This document shows positions 9,269-17,660 of a stretch of DNA of 64,000 nucleotides, in pieces (position 1 is the first letter of the stretch; the number at the start of each line of letters is the position of its first letter). Origin of the DNA: Microvirga sp. VF16 (GTDB lineage: Bacteria > Pseudomonadota > Alphaproteobacteria > Rhizobiales > Beijerinckiaceae); contig NZ_CP069356.1 of the NCBI RefSeq assembly GCF_016864375.1, forward strand, positions 1,178,001 to 1,242,000, in the 5' to 3' direction. A model generated the notes under the pieces. It did no database searches. It was not told the origin of the DNA and saw nothing but the letters and a program-made list of their open reading frames with translations. Made by a program: the position numbers and the translations under genes.

Positions 9269-10149
9269 CAACGAATTCCCGATTTCATGAAGGACTGGAT
9301 GACCTGCCGCTGCAGGACAACGTAAATGAAGAGGATCGGCAGGCTCGCCAGCGTAGATGCTGCCATCAGCGGTCCCCATGCGGTCCCCTCGGAGGTGATG
9401 AACATCTGGATGCCGATCTGGACGACGCTGTTCTCAGGGGTGCGTGAGAGAAGCAGCGGCCAGAAATATTCGTTCCAGGTCGAGATGAAGAGCAGGATCG
9501 CAAGCGAGGCGATGGTGCCGCGCAGGTTCGGCGCGATGACCTCCCATAGGATGCGCCAGCTTTTCGCCCCATCCATGCGTGCAGCCTCGATGATCTCGGC
9601 AGGGAAGGAACGCATGGCCTGGGCCAGCATGAGCACGGCCAGCGCGCCGGCAAAGTGCGGCAGGATCAGCGCGGCGATGCTGTCGAGGAGGCCGAGATCG
9701 GCGACCAGGAGATAGTTCGGGATCATCACCACCTGGAATGGCACAAGCCATGTCAGCGCGATCAGCGTGTAGATGATCTTGTCGAAGGGGAAACGCCAGC
9801 GCGCGAAGGCATAGGCTGCAAGCAGGCCGGTGAAGAGCTGCACGATGGTGACGATGGACGACACCAGAAAGGTGTTGAGGAGCATTGTCCCAATTGGGAT
9901 CGCATTGATCGCATGGACGTAGTTGTCGAGCGATGCCGCGCTCGGCCATAGCGTCGTCTCAAAGATCGCATTGGCCGGGCGAAACGACGAGACGATCATC
10001 CAGTAGACCGGGAACAGGCAAAGGATTGACAGAACGATCATGACGACGTGGCCGGCGGCGGTGTTCCAGCGGATCCCGGCTTTGCCCGTCGCTCGTTTGC
10101 GCGGCGCGACCTGCGATCGGGCGGGAGCATAGAGTGCATCAGTTGTCAT
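9268..10149 (-). CDS. ABC importer permease (UgpE/MalG type)
   Basis: Inner-membrane permease of 293 residues with six predicted membrane segments. The EAA loop that docks on the ATPase is visible as EAARMDGAKSWRILWEVIAP, followed by the family ending VVLQRQVIQSFMKSGIR. It overlaps the preceding permease gene by 11 bases and the following phosphatase start, so the block is translated together. It forms a heterodimer with the upstream permease. Substrate is inferred only from context: two phosphoesterases in the same unit point to a phosphorylated sugar, polyol or glycerophosphodiester. Confidence 0.92.
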   Translation of the reverse strand: MTTDALYAPARSQVAPRKRATGKAGIRWNTAAGHVVMIVLSILCLFPVYWMIVSSFRPANAIFETTLWPSAASLDNYVHAINAIPIGTMLLNTFLVSSIVTIVQLFTGLLAAYAFARWRFPFDKIIYTLIALTWLVPFQVVMIPNYLLVADLGLLDSIAALILPHFAGALAVLMLAQAMRSFPAEIIEAARMDGAKSWRILWEVIAPNLRGTIASLAILLFISTWNEYFWPLLLSRTPENSVVQIGIQMFITSEGTAWGPLMAASTLASLPILFIYVVLQRQVIQSFMKSGIR

Positions 10150-11083
10150 GGAACGAGTACCTGTCCATCAGCCGGAAGAGGATGAAAGCGACGGCTCCGA
10201 AGCCGAGGAAAAGGATCACAGCAGCGGCTGAACTCCAGCCGACCGACATTGTCGAGAAGCCGAAATCCCAGAGGATGTAGAAGATGTTGGTGGTTGCCCC
10301 GAGCGGCCCGCCGCCGGTCAGCACATGGATGTACGAGAAGCTCCATTGTGCGCCGAGCAGGATCGTCATCAGCGTCAGGAACAGGATGGTCGAGCGCAGC
10401 AGCGGCAGGCGGATGTCGCGGATGATCCGCCAGCGCGAGGCGCCGTCCATGCGGGCGGCCTCGATCAACGACGGATTGATGTTGGCGTTAGCAGCCGAAA
10501 AGATCAACGTCGAGAAGCCGATCAGCTTCCAGCCGGTGAGCCCGATGATCGTCCAGATCGCCACCTTGGGATCCTGCAGGAAACGGACGGGCCGGTAACC
10601 AAACAGGCTGACCACCTCGTTGACCATGCCGTGGCCAGGATCGAGCAGCCAGCGCCAGATCGCGGCAGCCACGACGGGTGCAATGATCATCGGCACGAAG
10701 ATAATTGCCCGGTAGACATTGCGCGAGCGCGCCGGCAGGTCATGGGTATAGATGGCGATGCCAAGCGGGATGAGGATCGCCATGGGCAGCAGGCCGAGGA
10801 CGTAGACCAGCGTGTTGGACAGCGCCTGCCAGAATTTCGGCAAGGCGAAGATGTTGGCGTAGTTCTGCCAGCCGACGAACCTCATTGGGGAGGTCGGCAG
10901 CATGTTCCATTCGTAGAAGCTTAATCGAACCGCGTCGATCAGCGGCCAGTAGACCCAGATGATCAGCGTGATCGCAGCCGGCGCAAGATACAGCCAGGGC
11001 GCGAGGTGTCGCAGGTTGGTGCGCCGGGATGGCGCTGCGAAGCCGCGGGCCGGCAGCAGCGGGCTGAGCGCTGTGTCTGTCAT
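10139..11083 (-). CDS. ABC importer permease (UgpA/MalF type)
   Basis: A 314-residue inner-membrane permease with six predicted helices. The first follows a cytoplasmic N-terminus of about 28 residues. The EAA motif is EAARMDGASRWRIIRDIRLP. It is the partner of the next permease and follows the binding-protein gene after an 81-base space that holds a strong hairpin. That hairpin probably sets the lower level of permease relative to binding protein. Assignment to the CUT1 family is firm; the substrate is not. Confidence 0.92.
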   Translation of the reverse strand: MTDTALSPLLPARGFAAPSRRTNLRHLAPWLYLAPAAITLIIWVYWPLIDAVRLSFYEWNMLPTSPMRFVGWQNYANIFALPKFWQALSNTLVYVLGLLPMAILIPLGIAIYTHDLPARSRNVYRAIIFVPMIIAPVVAAAIWRWLLDPGHGMVNEVVSLFGYRPVRFLQDPKVAIWTIIGLTGWKLIGFSTLIFSAANANINPSLIEAARMDGASRWRIIRDIRLPLLRSTILFLTLMTILLGAQWSFSYIHVLTGGGPLGATTNIFYILWDFGFSTMSVGWSSAAAVILFLGFGAVAFILFRLMDRYSFHDN

Positions 11084-11112
11084 CGGTTGCCTCCGGATCT
11101 GATAAGGCCGAG

Positions 11113-11154
11113 TGCCGGCATCAGGCGCGCAGTTGAAGCTGTCTGATGCCGGCA
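11113..11154 (-). promoter_or_regulatory. Intercistronic hairpin between binding protein and permease
   Basis: Perfect 12-bp arms TGCCGGCATCAG and CTGATGCCGGCA with an 18-base loop, located between the binding-protein stop and the permease start. Hairpins in this position are known to stabilise the upstream message or partly terminate transcription, which gives an excess of binding protein. Confidence 0.75.
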
Positions 11155-11164
11155 GTTCGTCGTG

Positions 11165-12469
11165 TTATTTCGGCATCAGGGTTTGGGCATTGTCCTGTGC
11201 CGCCCGCATGGCCTTCGCCGGGTCCATGCCGCCGAAGACGGCCATCTCGGCGCCTTCCATCATGATCTTCTGGATCTGCCGGTAGTTCGAGCCGGGAAAG
11301 GACTCCCACCGTTCCAGGATCGCAAGCTGCTCGAGGTTCGGCTTGATCAGCGGATGCTTCTTGACCCAGTCGCCGAGATATTTTGGGTCGTCGACAATGT
11401 CGGTCCGCAACGGCAGATAGCCGATCTCGGAGGTGATGACCGTGTAGGCCTCCTTCGAGGTCATGAACTTCATCAGCTCCCAGGCGGCGCGCTGCTTCAG
11501 CGGGTCGCGGCTCAGGATCACCAGGGCGCTGCCCGAATTGTTCGGCCGCTGCGTCTTGTCGCCGAAGCGCGGCATGGTGGTCGCACGCAGGTCGAACTTG
11601 CCTTCCGCGCCTTTCACCAGAAAGCCCTGGATCGCGGAAGTCTGGAGATACATGCCGACATTGCCCGATGCCATGCCTTCCATGGCTGCCTGCAATTCGA
11701 GATTGGTGTAGGCGCCGCTGTCATAGAGGTCGCGCAGCATCGCCACCGCCTCCACGGAGGCCGGCTGGGCGAAGGCCAGCCGCTTGCGGTCTTCGGACAT
11801 CAAACCGCCGTTGTTCGAGCGCAGGACGCCCTGGAACAGCCAATCACCGGCCGAAGGGCCGAAGATCCCGGTAGCGATGCCTTCGGCTTTGGTCTTGTCG
11901 ACGATGGCCAGCGCTGCCTGCTTGACCTCAGCCCAGGTCTTTGGTGGCTTATCCGGATCAAGCCCGGCCTGCTTGAACAGGTTGGCATTGTAGAACAGCA
12001 CCGGTGTGGAGAAGGTGTAGGCCAGGCCATAGGTCTTGCCGTTGATGACGCCAAGCTGCAGGCCGTTCGGTGCGATGCCTTCGAAGTGCTGCTTGAGCTC
12101 GGCTTCCGGGACGGTGTCCTCGAGCGCCACCGCGCCGAGATTGTCGACCGTGAAGTTGAGGTCGGAAAAGACCATCTGCACGACGTCGGGGATGCGGCCG
12201 GCCGCGACGTCGGCCTGAATGCGGCTGGTGATATCGGCCGAGCTCGCGCCAACGCCCTCAACCTTGATGTTCGGATTGGCCTTCTCAAACGCGGCGATCA
12301 TCCGCTTGGTCGCTTCCGCGCCGTTACCGGCGGAGGCGAGATTGTAGTTATAGTAGCTGATGGTCACCGGTCGATCGATGATTGCCGGGATCTCCCCGGC
12401 GAAAGCGGGAAGAACGACGCATGTGGCAAGCAGGGCAAGCGAGCCGGTCAGGAATGTCTTGCGGTCCAT
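11165..12469 (-). CDS. Periplasmic solute-binding protein (UgpB-like, family 1)
   Basis: A 434-residue extracellular binding protein. It begins with a signal peptide (MDRKTFLTGSLALLATCVVLPAFAGE) that has a hydrophobic core at residues 7-22. The mature part has the CUT1 layout, including ITSRIQADVAAGRIPDVVQM near residue 85, typical of UgpB/MalE-like proteins. It delivers a solute to the two permeases encoded downstream. It follows the metallophosphoesterase gene by 23 bases, so the transcription unit probably runs from 13380 down to 7423 under the TetR operator. Ligand not determinable from sequence. Confidence 0.92.
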   Translation of the reverse strand: MDRKTFLTGSLALLATCVVLPAFAGEIPAIIDRPVTISYYNYNLASAGNGAEATKRMIAAFEKANPNIKVEGVGASSADITSRIQADVAAGRIPDVVQMVFSDLNFTVDNLGAVALEDTVPEAELKQHFEGIAPNGLQLGVINGKTYGLAYTFSTPVLFYNANLFKQAGLDPDKPPKTWAEVKQAALAIVDKTKAEGIATGIFGPSAGDWLFQGVLRSNNGGLMSEDRKRLAFAQPASVEAVAMLRDLYDSGAYTNLELQAAMEGMASGNVGMYLQTSAIQGFLVKGAEGKFDLRATTMPRFGDKTQRPNNSGSALVILSRDPLKQRAAWELMKFMTSKEAYTVITSEIGYLPLRTDIVDDPKYLGDWVKKHPLIKPNLEQLAILERWESFPGSNYRQIQKIMMEGAEMAVFGGMDPAKAMRAAQDNAQTLMPK

Positions 12470-12492
12470 GGGGTGAGCTCCAATCGAGAAAT

Positions 12493-13380
12493 CTATTCGG
12501 CTGCGATGGCAGCGGCTTCTTGCGCCTGCATCTCGTAGAAGCGGATCACTTCGGTCATGCCGGCGAAGGTGTGGACCTTGAGTTCGCGGCGCTCGGCCGG
12601 TTGCGGCACGAAAGAGATCGTCAGCCCCGAGGGCCGAACGGTGCCGATGGCAAAGGATGCGCCGGAGACCATCCGCAGACCTTCATGCAGGTAGCGCACG
12701 TCAGTCGCGGCATGCTGGCCGATACCGACGACCACTGGGATGCCATACCAGTTGCTGACACGGTCGTAGTGGATGTGGCCGGACAAGATGCCGAGGATGT
12801 TCTCGCGGCCCTTCAGCAAGTCGCGCAAGGCCTGCGTATCGGCAATCGACAACGCCTCCCATTCAAGCTCGACATTCTCATCCAGTGCCGGCGCGTGATG
12901 CATAACAATGAGCTTCGGAAGTTCCGGATGGCGGTCGAGCTCGGCGGCAAGCCAGTCGATCTGGCCGTCTTCGAAATGGCCGCCGATCTTGAATGGCTTA
13001 CTGGAGTCGATCAGCACAATGTGGATGCCGTCAATGACGGCGGCATGGTCGTACGGCGCGCTCGTCTCATCTGTGCAGCCGAGCATCACCGGGTAAAAGC
13101 CCTCGCGTTTGTCGTGGTTGCCCAGCGTGTAGAGAACCGGCATCTCGAGGCCAGCGCCGTCCATGATGCTCTTCAGGCGTTGATAGGCTTCCGGTTCGCC
13201 ATGGTTGGTCAAGTCGCCGCTGGCGACGATGAAGCGGGGCGCCGGCTGCAGCGACTTGATGTCGGCCAGGATCGCCCGCAGCGTGGCTTCCGTATCGGAA
13301 TAGAGATGATCGTCCTGAACGTTCGGGTTGCCGATGTGAAGATCGGTGATGTGCACGAAAGTGAGCGAGTTTGCGGACAT
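12493..13380 (-). CDS. Metallophosphoesterase (Icc/CpdA-like)
   Basis: Calcineurin-like dinuclear-metal phosphodiesterase, 295 residues, cytosolic (no signal peptide). All metal-binding motifs are present: DLHIG near residue 13, GDLTNHG near 56, LGNHDKR near 86, VMHHAP near 158 and SGHIHYD near 202. Related enzymes cleave cyclic nucleotides (CpdA/Icc) or glycerophosphodiesters. It is the first gene of the seven-gene unit whose later genes encode an importer and a Cys-phosphatase. This suggests that a phosphodiester is taken up and cleaved, then dephosphorylated. Which diester is unknown. Confidence 0.88.
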   Translation of the reverse strand: MSANSLTFVHITDLHIGNPNVQDDHLYSDTEATLRAILADIKSLQPAPRFIVASGDLTNHGEPEAYQRLKSIMDGAGLEMPVLYTLGNHDKREGFYPVMLGCTDETSAPYDHAAVIDGIHIVLIDSSKPFKIGGHFEDGQIDWLAAELDRHPELPKLIVMHHAPALDENVELEWEALSIADTQALRDLLKGRENILGILSGHIHYDRVSNWYGIPVVVGIGQHAATDVRYLHEGLRMVSGASFAIGTVRPSGLTISFVPQPAERRELKVHTFAGMTEVIRFYEMQAQEAAAIAAE

Positions 13381-13467
13381 AAGCGTCGGATCCTGTGAGG
13401 CACGCCAACCGCCAGGGTCGGGGCTTGCGCGAGAACAAGAGAGCAGTTAATCCAGGTTCATGACAGC

Positions 13468-13485
13468 TGAATGAACGTTCATTCA
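13468..13485. promoter_or_regulatory. Palindromic TetR operator
   Basis: Perfect 18-bp palindrome TGAATGAACGTTCATTCA in the gap between the divergent metallophosphoesterase and TetR genes, 20 bases before the TetR start. The TGAACG/CGTTCA core is a common TetR-family half-site. It probably controls both directions. Confidence 0.8.
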
Positions 13486-13504
13486 ATTCGGATTGGAGAG
13501 ACCT

Positions 13505-14074
13505 TTGGATCACGTCGTCGATAAGCGCGAACGCATCCTGGCCGCCGCGTCCAACCTGATCGTGAAGAACGGCCTGCAATGTTCGATGGTGGAGATCGCC
13601 CAGGTCGCCGGTGTCGCGACCGGTACGGTGTATCTTTATTTCAAGTCGAAGGAAGACCTGATCCGTGGGGTCTACGGCCGCCTGACGGAGCAGGCACTGG
13701 CGGCGCTGGTCGTCGAGCACGGCCCGGACGTTTCGCACGAGATGCGCATCCGCCGCTATATTGACGATTACATTACTTTCATCTGGGCTGACCCGGACCG
13801 TGCAATCCTGTTCGAATACCTGTCCAATATACCACTCATTCCGGCCGAGGACCTGCGCAACTTGTTTGCACCAATTACTGCCTTCACTGCCCGTCTTGTG
13901 ACGGAAGCCCGCGCCGCGGGCGTGCTGCGTAACCTGCCGGTCTCGGATATGGGCGGCTTCATTGGCGGTGGTATTCGCAACACGCTGAAATGGCGGCGCG
14001 TCGACGGATCAACGCTGTTGCCCGCAGAGCGCAATGCGATCGCAGCGATGTGTTGGAGTGCGATCGCCGCCTGA
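13505..14074 (+). CDS. TetR-family transcriptional regulator
   Basis: A 189-residue repressor-type regulator. The N-terminal helix-turn-helix spans about residues 5-50 and includes MVEIAQVAGVATGTVYLYFKS, the classic TetR recognition helix. The variable C-terminal half would bind an effector and dimerise. I chose the TTG start because GGAG lies 6 bases upstream; a TTG four codons earlier lacks a ribosome site. It is divergent from the phosphoesterase/ABC unit, with a perfect palindrome between them, so it very likely represses that unit and itself. The effector is unknown. Confidence 0.9.
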   Translation: MDHVVDKRERILAAASNLIVKNGLQCSMVEIAQVAGVATGTVYLYFKSKEDLIRGVYGRLTEQALAALVVEHGPDVSHEMRIRRYIDDYITFIWADPDRAILFEYLSNIPLIPAEDLRNLFAPITAFTARLVTEARAAGVLRNLPVSDMGGFIGGGIRNTLKWRRVDGSTLLPAERNAIAAMCWSAIAA

Positions 14075-14199
14075 GCGAAAGAGCTTCAGGATTTGGTCGA
14101 ACCGCACAACGCGCCCATGTGCTCGACCAGGATAGCTGTGACACTGCCACAAAACCCCAGTTGTGTTGCGGCCTCGGGCACGTTCTGAGGCGGCTGTCG

Positions 14200-14445
14200 G
14201 CTCGCACCCTCTTGATCGGTCGGCGGACCTGCTGAGGGCTCACGGCCAGGATATAGGACGCCACAACGATCGTCATGCGGCGCTCGACAACCTTCGACAG
14301 AACCTCGATCCGGTTGAGTTCTCGTTTGCTCATCAGCACCACGCTCATCTGATCTGCCGCCTCCGTGCCTCGATCCCAGAGGGCAGGAGACTGACATTTT
14401 GACTTTGCTCAGGGCTGACATTTTAACTCTGCGCCTACACCGTTT
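14200..14445 (-). mobile_element. Remnant of an ISNCY-type insertion sequence
   Basis: On the minus strand from 14333, the text MSKRELNRIEVLSKVVERR followed by AVSPQQVRR matches the N-terminal helix-turn-helix of ISNCY-family transposases. The match breaks off after about 50 codons. Just outside it, two copies of a CTGACATTTT-A/G-ACT motif (near 14390 and 14416) resemble the terminal sequence of such elements. No catalytic domain is left, so this is a dead 5' fragment. The 14075-14600 stretch holds nothing else that I can support. Confidence 0.6.
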
Positions 14446-14599
14446 TGAGGCGTAACAAACATTATGGAACCTAACCGCTTGAAATAACTGGAAAATCAAG
14501 ACTCTCAGCATTCTATTGAGTTGCGCGTGTTAACACACTTGCGGCCATCATCCATCAAGTCCAGGATCTCGGCCGATGGCCGGCCCACTGCATTCAGGC

Positions 14600-15095
14600 A
14601 CGACGAAGACGCTTCTGATCGTGTAGCATTCGATGACCGGAGGCACCCGTCAGATGGTGGAGGCCGCTGCCCGTGGAGCAGCGTTGGAGCCTACCGTGCG
14701 CGTCCGCGTGCTTCCGGCTCCGGGATGCGCAACCCGCCGATCTTCTCGATGTAGACGGCTATCTCTTTGGTACTCCTGAGAACCTGGCGGCCATGGCCGG
14801 ACTGATGAAGAATTTCTTCTACCGCACCTACTATCCGGCTCTGGATCGCATCAACGGGCGTCCCTACGCAATGCTGATCTGCGCGGGCAGTGACGGTCAT
14901 AACGCAGCCCGTCAGGTTGAGCGCATCGGAATCGGATGGCGGCTCGAAGCCGTGGCGGATCCGCTGATCGTCTGCACCCACGCGCAGACACCGGACGCGA
15001 TCCTTGCTCCCAAGGTCATCAGCCCTGATGATCTAAAGCGCTGCGAAGCGCTTGGGGCTGCCCTTGCGGCAGGGATAAGTCTCGGAGTGTTCTAA
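14600..15095 (+). pseudogene. Decayed flavodoxin / NADPH-dependent FMN reductase-like gene
   Basis: The translated pieces match a flavodoxin-fold FMN protein of about 165 residues. The first piece, TKTLLIV-stop-HSMTGGTRQMVEAAARGA, is the phosphate-binding strand-loop-helix, with a TAG at 14624-14626 where Trp is usual (TGG to TAG). A one-base insertion near 14715 then shifts the frame. The second piece runs from RDAQPADLLDVDGYLFGTPEN to the end and includes the flavin-binding GTPEN loop and a later ICAGSDG. The initiating ATG seems to have become ACG at 14600. Three separate lesions make this true decay and not a sequencing slip. Confidence 0.8.
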
Positions 15096-15185
15096 CGGCC
15101 CGGAGCAGGTGCCAATTGGAGCAAACATTTCCTGTTGTGAAGAGCCGGGCTGGGCCGAACCGCGAGGAGACCGTTAGACTGGGGA

Positions 15186-15419
15186 TCAATGTGTGGCGTT
15201 GGAGCCGCCTTCGAGCGCACCACTCTTTTCCAAGACGATTTGCCCGAAGGCCGAGAGCGCATGCGCCATCAAGTTGGACTGGTCGCTTTCGGGCGCGAGC
15301 AGGATCAGATCGGCGAGGCTCTCGACGATCATGGACGCCATCTCGACGAGGTCGGTGTCGCCGCGATCAAAGCGCTCTTGCACGAGTTGATTGATGTCAC
15401 AGTGCAAACAGTCGGACAT
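15186..15419 (-). CDS. Conserved hypothetical protein, 77 aa
   Basis: A 77-residue cytosolic protein starting MSDCLHCDINQLVQERF, with a GAGGGG ribosome site just upstream. Two Cys three residues apart at the N-terminus (CLHC) could bind a metal or form a disulfide. The rest is largely helical and acidic (DTDLVEMASMIVESLADLILLAPES). The acidic helical design resembles small hypothetical proteins of Methylobacteriaceae, but I cannot name a family or a function. The frame extends 20 codons further upstream without a ribosome site, so the shorter start is preferred. Confidence 0.6.
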   Translation of the reverse strand: MSDCLHCDINQLVQERFDRGDTDLVEMASMIVESLADLILLAPESDQSNLMAHALSAFGQIVLEKSGALEGGSNATH

Positions 15420-15570
15420 CTCGTTCCCCTCTCTGGCAGCGGGTCGGACACGCCCTGCCGCACGGCGCTCCTGTAGCAAGGCTTCCAGGAGCTGTCTAAC
15501 CAGGATCCAGGGTGCGATCGAGCGGCCGTGACACGAAGGCTGAACCTCCTATCGGAAGGGCTACCATCTA

Positions 15571-16138
15571 TCAGCCCCACCGCGGCTGTAGAGAGCGGGC
15601 CAGCGCGAGGATGGAGTCCGGCTCGGGGGCAGGGCTCTCCGTGCGTGGCGAGGCATCAGCCGCCGATGCGTCCGATTCCATGACTTGCCCTGACTGCGGC
15701 CACGTCGAGAAGCGGTCCTCCAGCAGGTCGAGCAGACTGTTGAGAGCCGCATTTGAGACATCCACCTCCGGGATGTCTGGATGGCCATCCAGAGCCAGCC
15801 GCCGGCGCTGGTAGGCGTGCTCGGCGCTGACCTCCGGGCCAAACCAGGACAGCGGAGGCGAGTCCTCGCCCGTCCTCGGGTGCAACAGTTTCCGCAATCA
15901 GATCCATTGCACTGGGCCTGAGGAAATGAAGAGCCTGGATCTCATGCGAGCCGATGGAGAGCCTGGTCCGCAGGTACTCCACTTGGCCCTGGCTGACCGC
16001 GAGCAGGGCCAGCGGCAGGTCCGCCTGCTCCTCGGACGCTGCGCCCTCCCCGGCCTCCAGAATCAGGCGGCTGCCGGTCTCCTCGATCTGCACGAAGGTG
16101 CTGCGCTGCGGCTGGTCGCTGAAATAGCCCTCGATCAC
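15571..16138 (-). pseudogene. Frameshifted hypothetical gene
   Basis: Two overlapping frames appear to be one broken gene. The first frame starts MIEGYFSDQPQRSTFVQIEE and reads sensibly to SAMDLIAE. From about 15895 the sensible reading moves to another frame, continuing KLLHPRTGEDSPPLSWFGPEVSAEHAYQRRR and VDVSNAALNSLLDLLEDRF. Both pieces have normal protein composition, while the overhanging tails are Arg/Pro/Gly-rich noise. I recognise no family. A single-base change near 15885-15900 would join them into a protein of about 185 residues. A sequencing error is an alternative. Confidence 0.5.
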
Positions 16139-16477
16139 GTGCTCGCCTCCCCTCTCCTTCCGGATCAGGCGCGCCAGAGATGGAGCGATGATGAACAGGC
16201 GATGCGTGCCCCCGCGGTGTGGCCTCTCTGATAGGCGGGTGACGGGCTGATGCCCTGCCCTAAGCTAGGGCTCAATCATGAGAATGAAAGCTGCGTCTGG
16301 ACGAGGGGCTGGCCTGCAGCCGCTACGTCCGACAAAGAGAAGCGACTCGCGTGTGGCAGAGGCGCTTGAGTTCCAGGGAGGACCGCCCTCCAGCCGCTCC
16401 TCGTGGACCGGATCAGAATGCCCGATAAGCGCAACTGTGGCTGTACCGAAAAGGGCACAGGTGCCGAAGATGCGCCG
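16139..16477. other. No supportable gene
   Basis: About 340 bases between a broken hypothetical gene and a small membrane protein. Open frames here are GC-driven, with low-complexity Arg/Ser/Pro composition. I see no repeat, hairpin or RNA gene. Confidence 0.4.
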
Positions 16478-16609
16478 TCAGAGGCTGGCTAGCAGAAGGC
16501 TGATGCCGATCAAGGCCGCAAAAGACGCGACAAATCGGATGGCAGCACGCGTGGACGTGGGCACGGGCACAGGAGGAAAAGCAGGCGCTGCGACTTCTGT
16601 CTGAGGCAT
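16478..16609 (-). CDS. Small single-span membrane protein, 43 aa
   Basis: A 43-residue frame starting MPQTEVAAPAFPPVPVP, then a basic spot (STRAAIR) and one hydrophobic span (FVASFAALIGISLLLASL) that ends the protein. A GAAGGTG ribosome-like site lies 6-12 bases upstream. The Pro/Ala-rich cytosolic arm plus a C-terminal anchor is a common design for tiny inner-membrane proteins. No family recognised and no operon partner on this strand. Kept because the topology is coherent and the start has a ribosome site. Confidence 0.45.
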   Translation of the reverse strand: MPQTEVAAPAFPPVPVPTSTRAAIRFVASFAALIGISLLLASL

Positions 16610-16902
16610 AAGGAACACCTTCAAGCAATTCAGCTGGTTCTGGAAAATCGACAAAACATCCGATCGAGCGAGCTACTCGGCGGGCGTTCATCTGTCCGAT
16701 TTGCGCGCTGCTGTCTGTAGCTTGCAGGACACAGGACTGGCCTTCGTGCAACTGATTGCGGGCCGTCCTGTTTTGTTGGAAACAGAAGCGATTCAGCCTC
16801 AGATTGAACCCGCCTCGTGAGACCTTCCAGCGGCCGACAGCAATAATGATTGCGAGCCATTCGAGGCGGGATCTCGGCAGGGCTCTGCCTGATGCAGTGA
16901 CG

Positions 16903-17106
16903 CTAATCCTCTGCTGTATCAACTTGTTTGGCTGCTGATCCTCTTTTGCGTGGTCTGCGAGTGTATGCCTTCGGCCTTGTGACAGCCTCGGGCGGATCGG
17001 CAGGTTGCTCGGGCTTCGTTCCGTCACGGCTGAAGAACACCATGCTGCAGGTCAGCACGAACAGGAACGGCATCACCAGAAAGGCGAAGATCTGAGGATC
17101 GGTCAT
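16903..17106 (-). CDS. Small membrane protein with basic tail, 67 aa
   Basis: A 67-residue protein. One hydrophobic span is near residues 7-25 (FAFLVMPFLFVLTCSMVFF). A cytosolic tail rich in Pro, Lys and Arg follows (KAYTRRPRKRGSAAK). There is no clear Shine-Dalgarno site, and a conserved family is not recognised. The sharp hydrophobic-then-basic organisation is unlike an antisense artefact. The flanking 16610-16902 and 17107-17306 stretches show no further gene. Confidence 0.45.
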   Translation of the reverse strand: MTDPQIFAFLVMPFLFVLTCSMVFFSRDGTKPEQPADPPEAVTRPKAYTRRPRKRGSAAKQVDTAED

Positions 17107-17306
17107 TGCGATGGATTGCGTGGTGCGATGGGTCTAGGCTGACACGCATAGCAAGATCACGCTGATGAGCCATGCCGGATAGCACTGGTGAGGAATGCAG
17201 GATTGTCGATCCGTCTGAGCAGCCTACATTGAAGACGTGCGTCATTCCCTTGGCACACGAGCGCCTTGGTGGAGGCATGAGACAGCGCTTCCGCCGGGGC
17301 GCTCTC

Positions 17307-17660
17307 TTAGGGGTAGTGCGCACGGATGAACTGCTTTCCTGTATGACGAAGGTATCCGCAGAGAAGTTGCTGCACGATCACACGCCCAGAGGCGGTGTGC
17401 CGGTTGCTGGTCTTCACCGCCGGGTGGCCTAGCCAGGCGCACACCTCGTCCAGGGACGGGAAATCATGCTCAATCTCCCGGAAGCGCGAGGGCCGCTTGT
17501 TCCGCTTCCGATCCTCCGGCAACTCGGCGGGCCAGGTGTTGGGTTGGCGCGAGCCGTCCCTGACCACGCCCGCAATGATGTTGTCATGCAGGAACAGGTC
17601 ATAGGCGCCGGCGGGTTCAGGCGGTAGCAGAGCAGAGATCTGCCCCGTGCACTGATCTAC
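17307..17660 (-). pseudogene. Hypothetical gene lacking its 5' end
   Basis: The frame reads as ordinary protein from about AYDLFLHDNIIAGVVRDGS through PAELPEDRKRNKRPSRF and EIEHDFPSLDEVCAWLGHP. Upstream the same frame runs into the 3' end of the EamA gene and turns into low-complexity sequence. No start codon with a ribosome site is visible. I think it is the C-terminal part of a small protein whose beginning was lost when the EamA gene was joined to it. Function unknown. Confidence 0.35.

Noticed and set aside
11162..12538. A 458-codon open frame on the plus strand opposite the binding protein
   Set aside because: No signal peptide, ribosome site or motif; it mirrors the codon pattern of the binding-protein gene.
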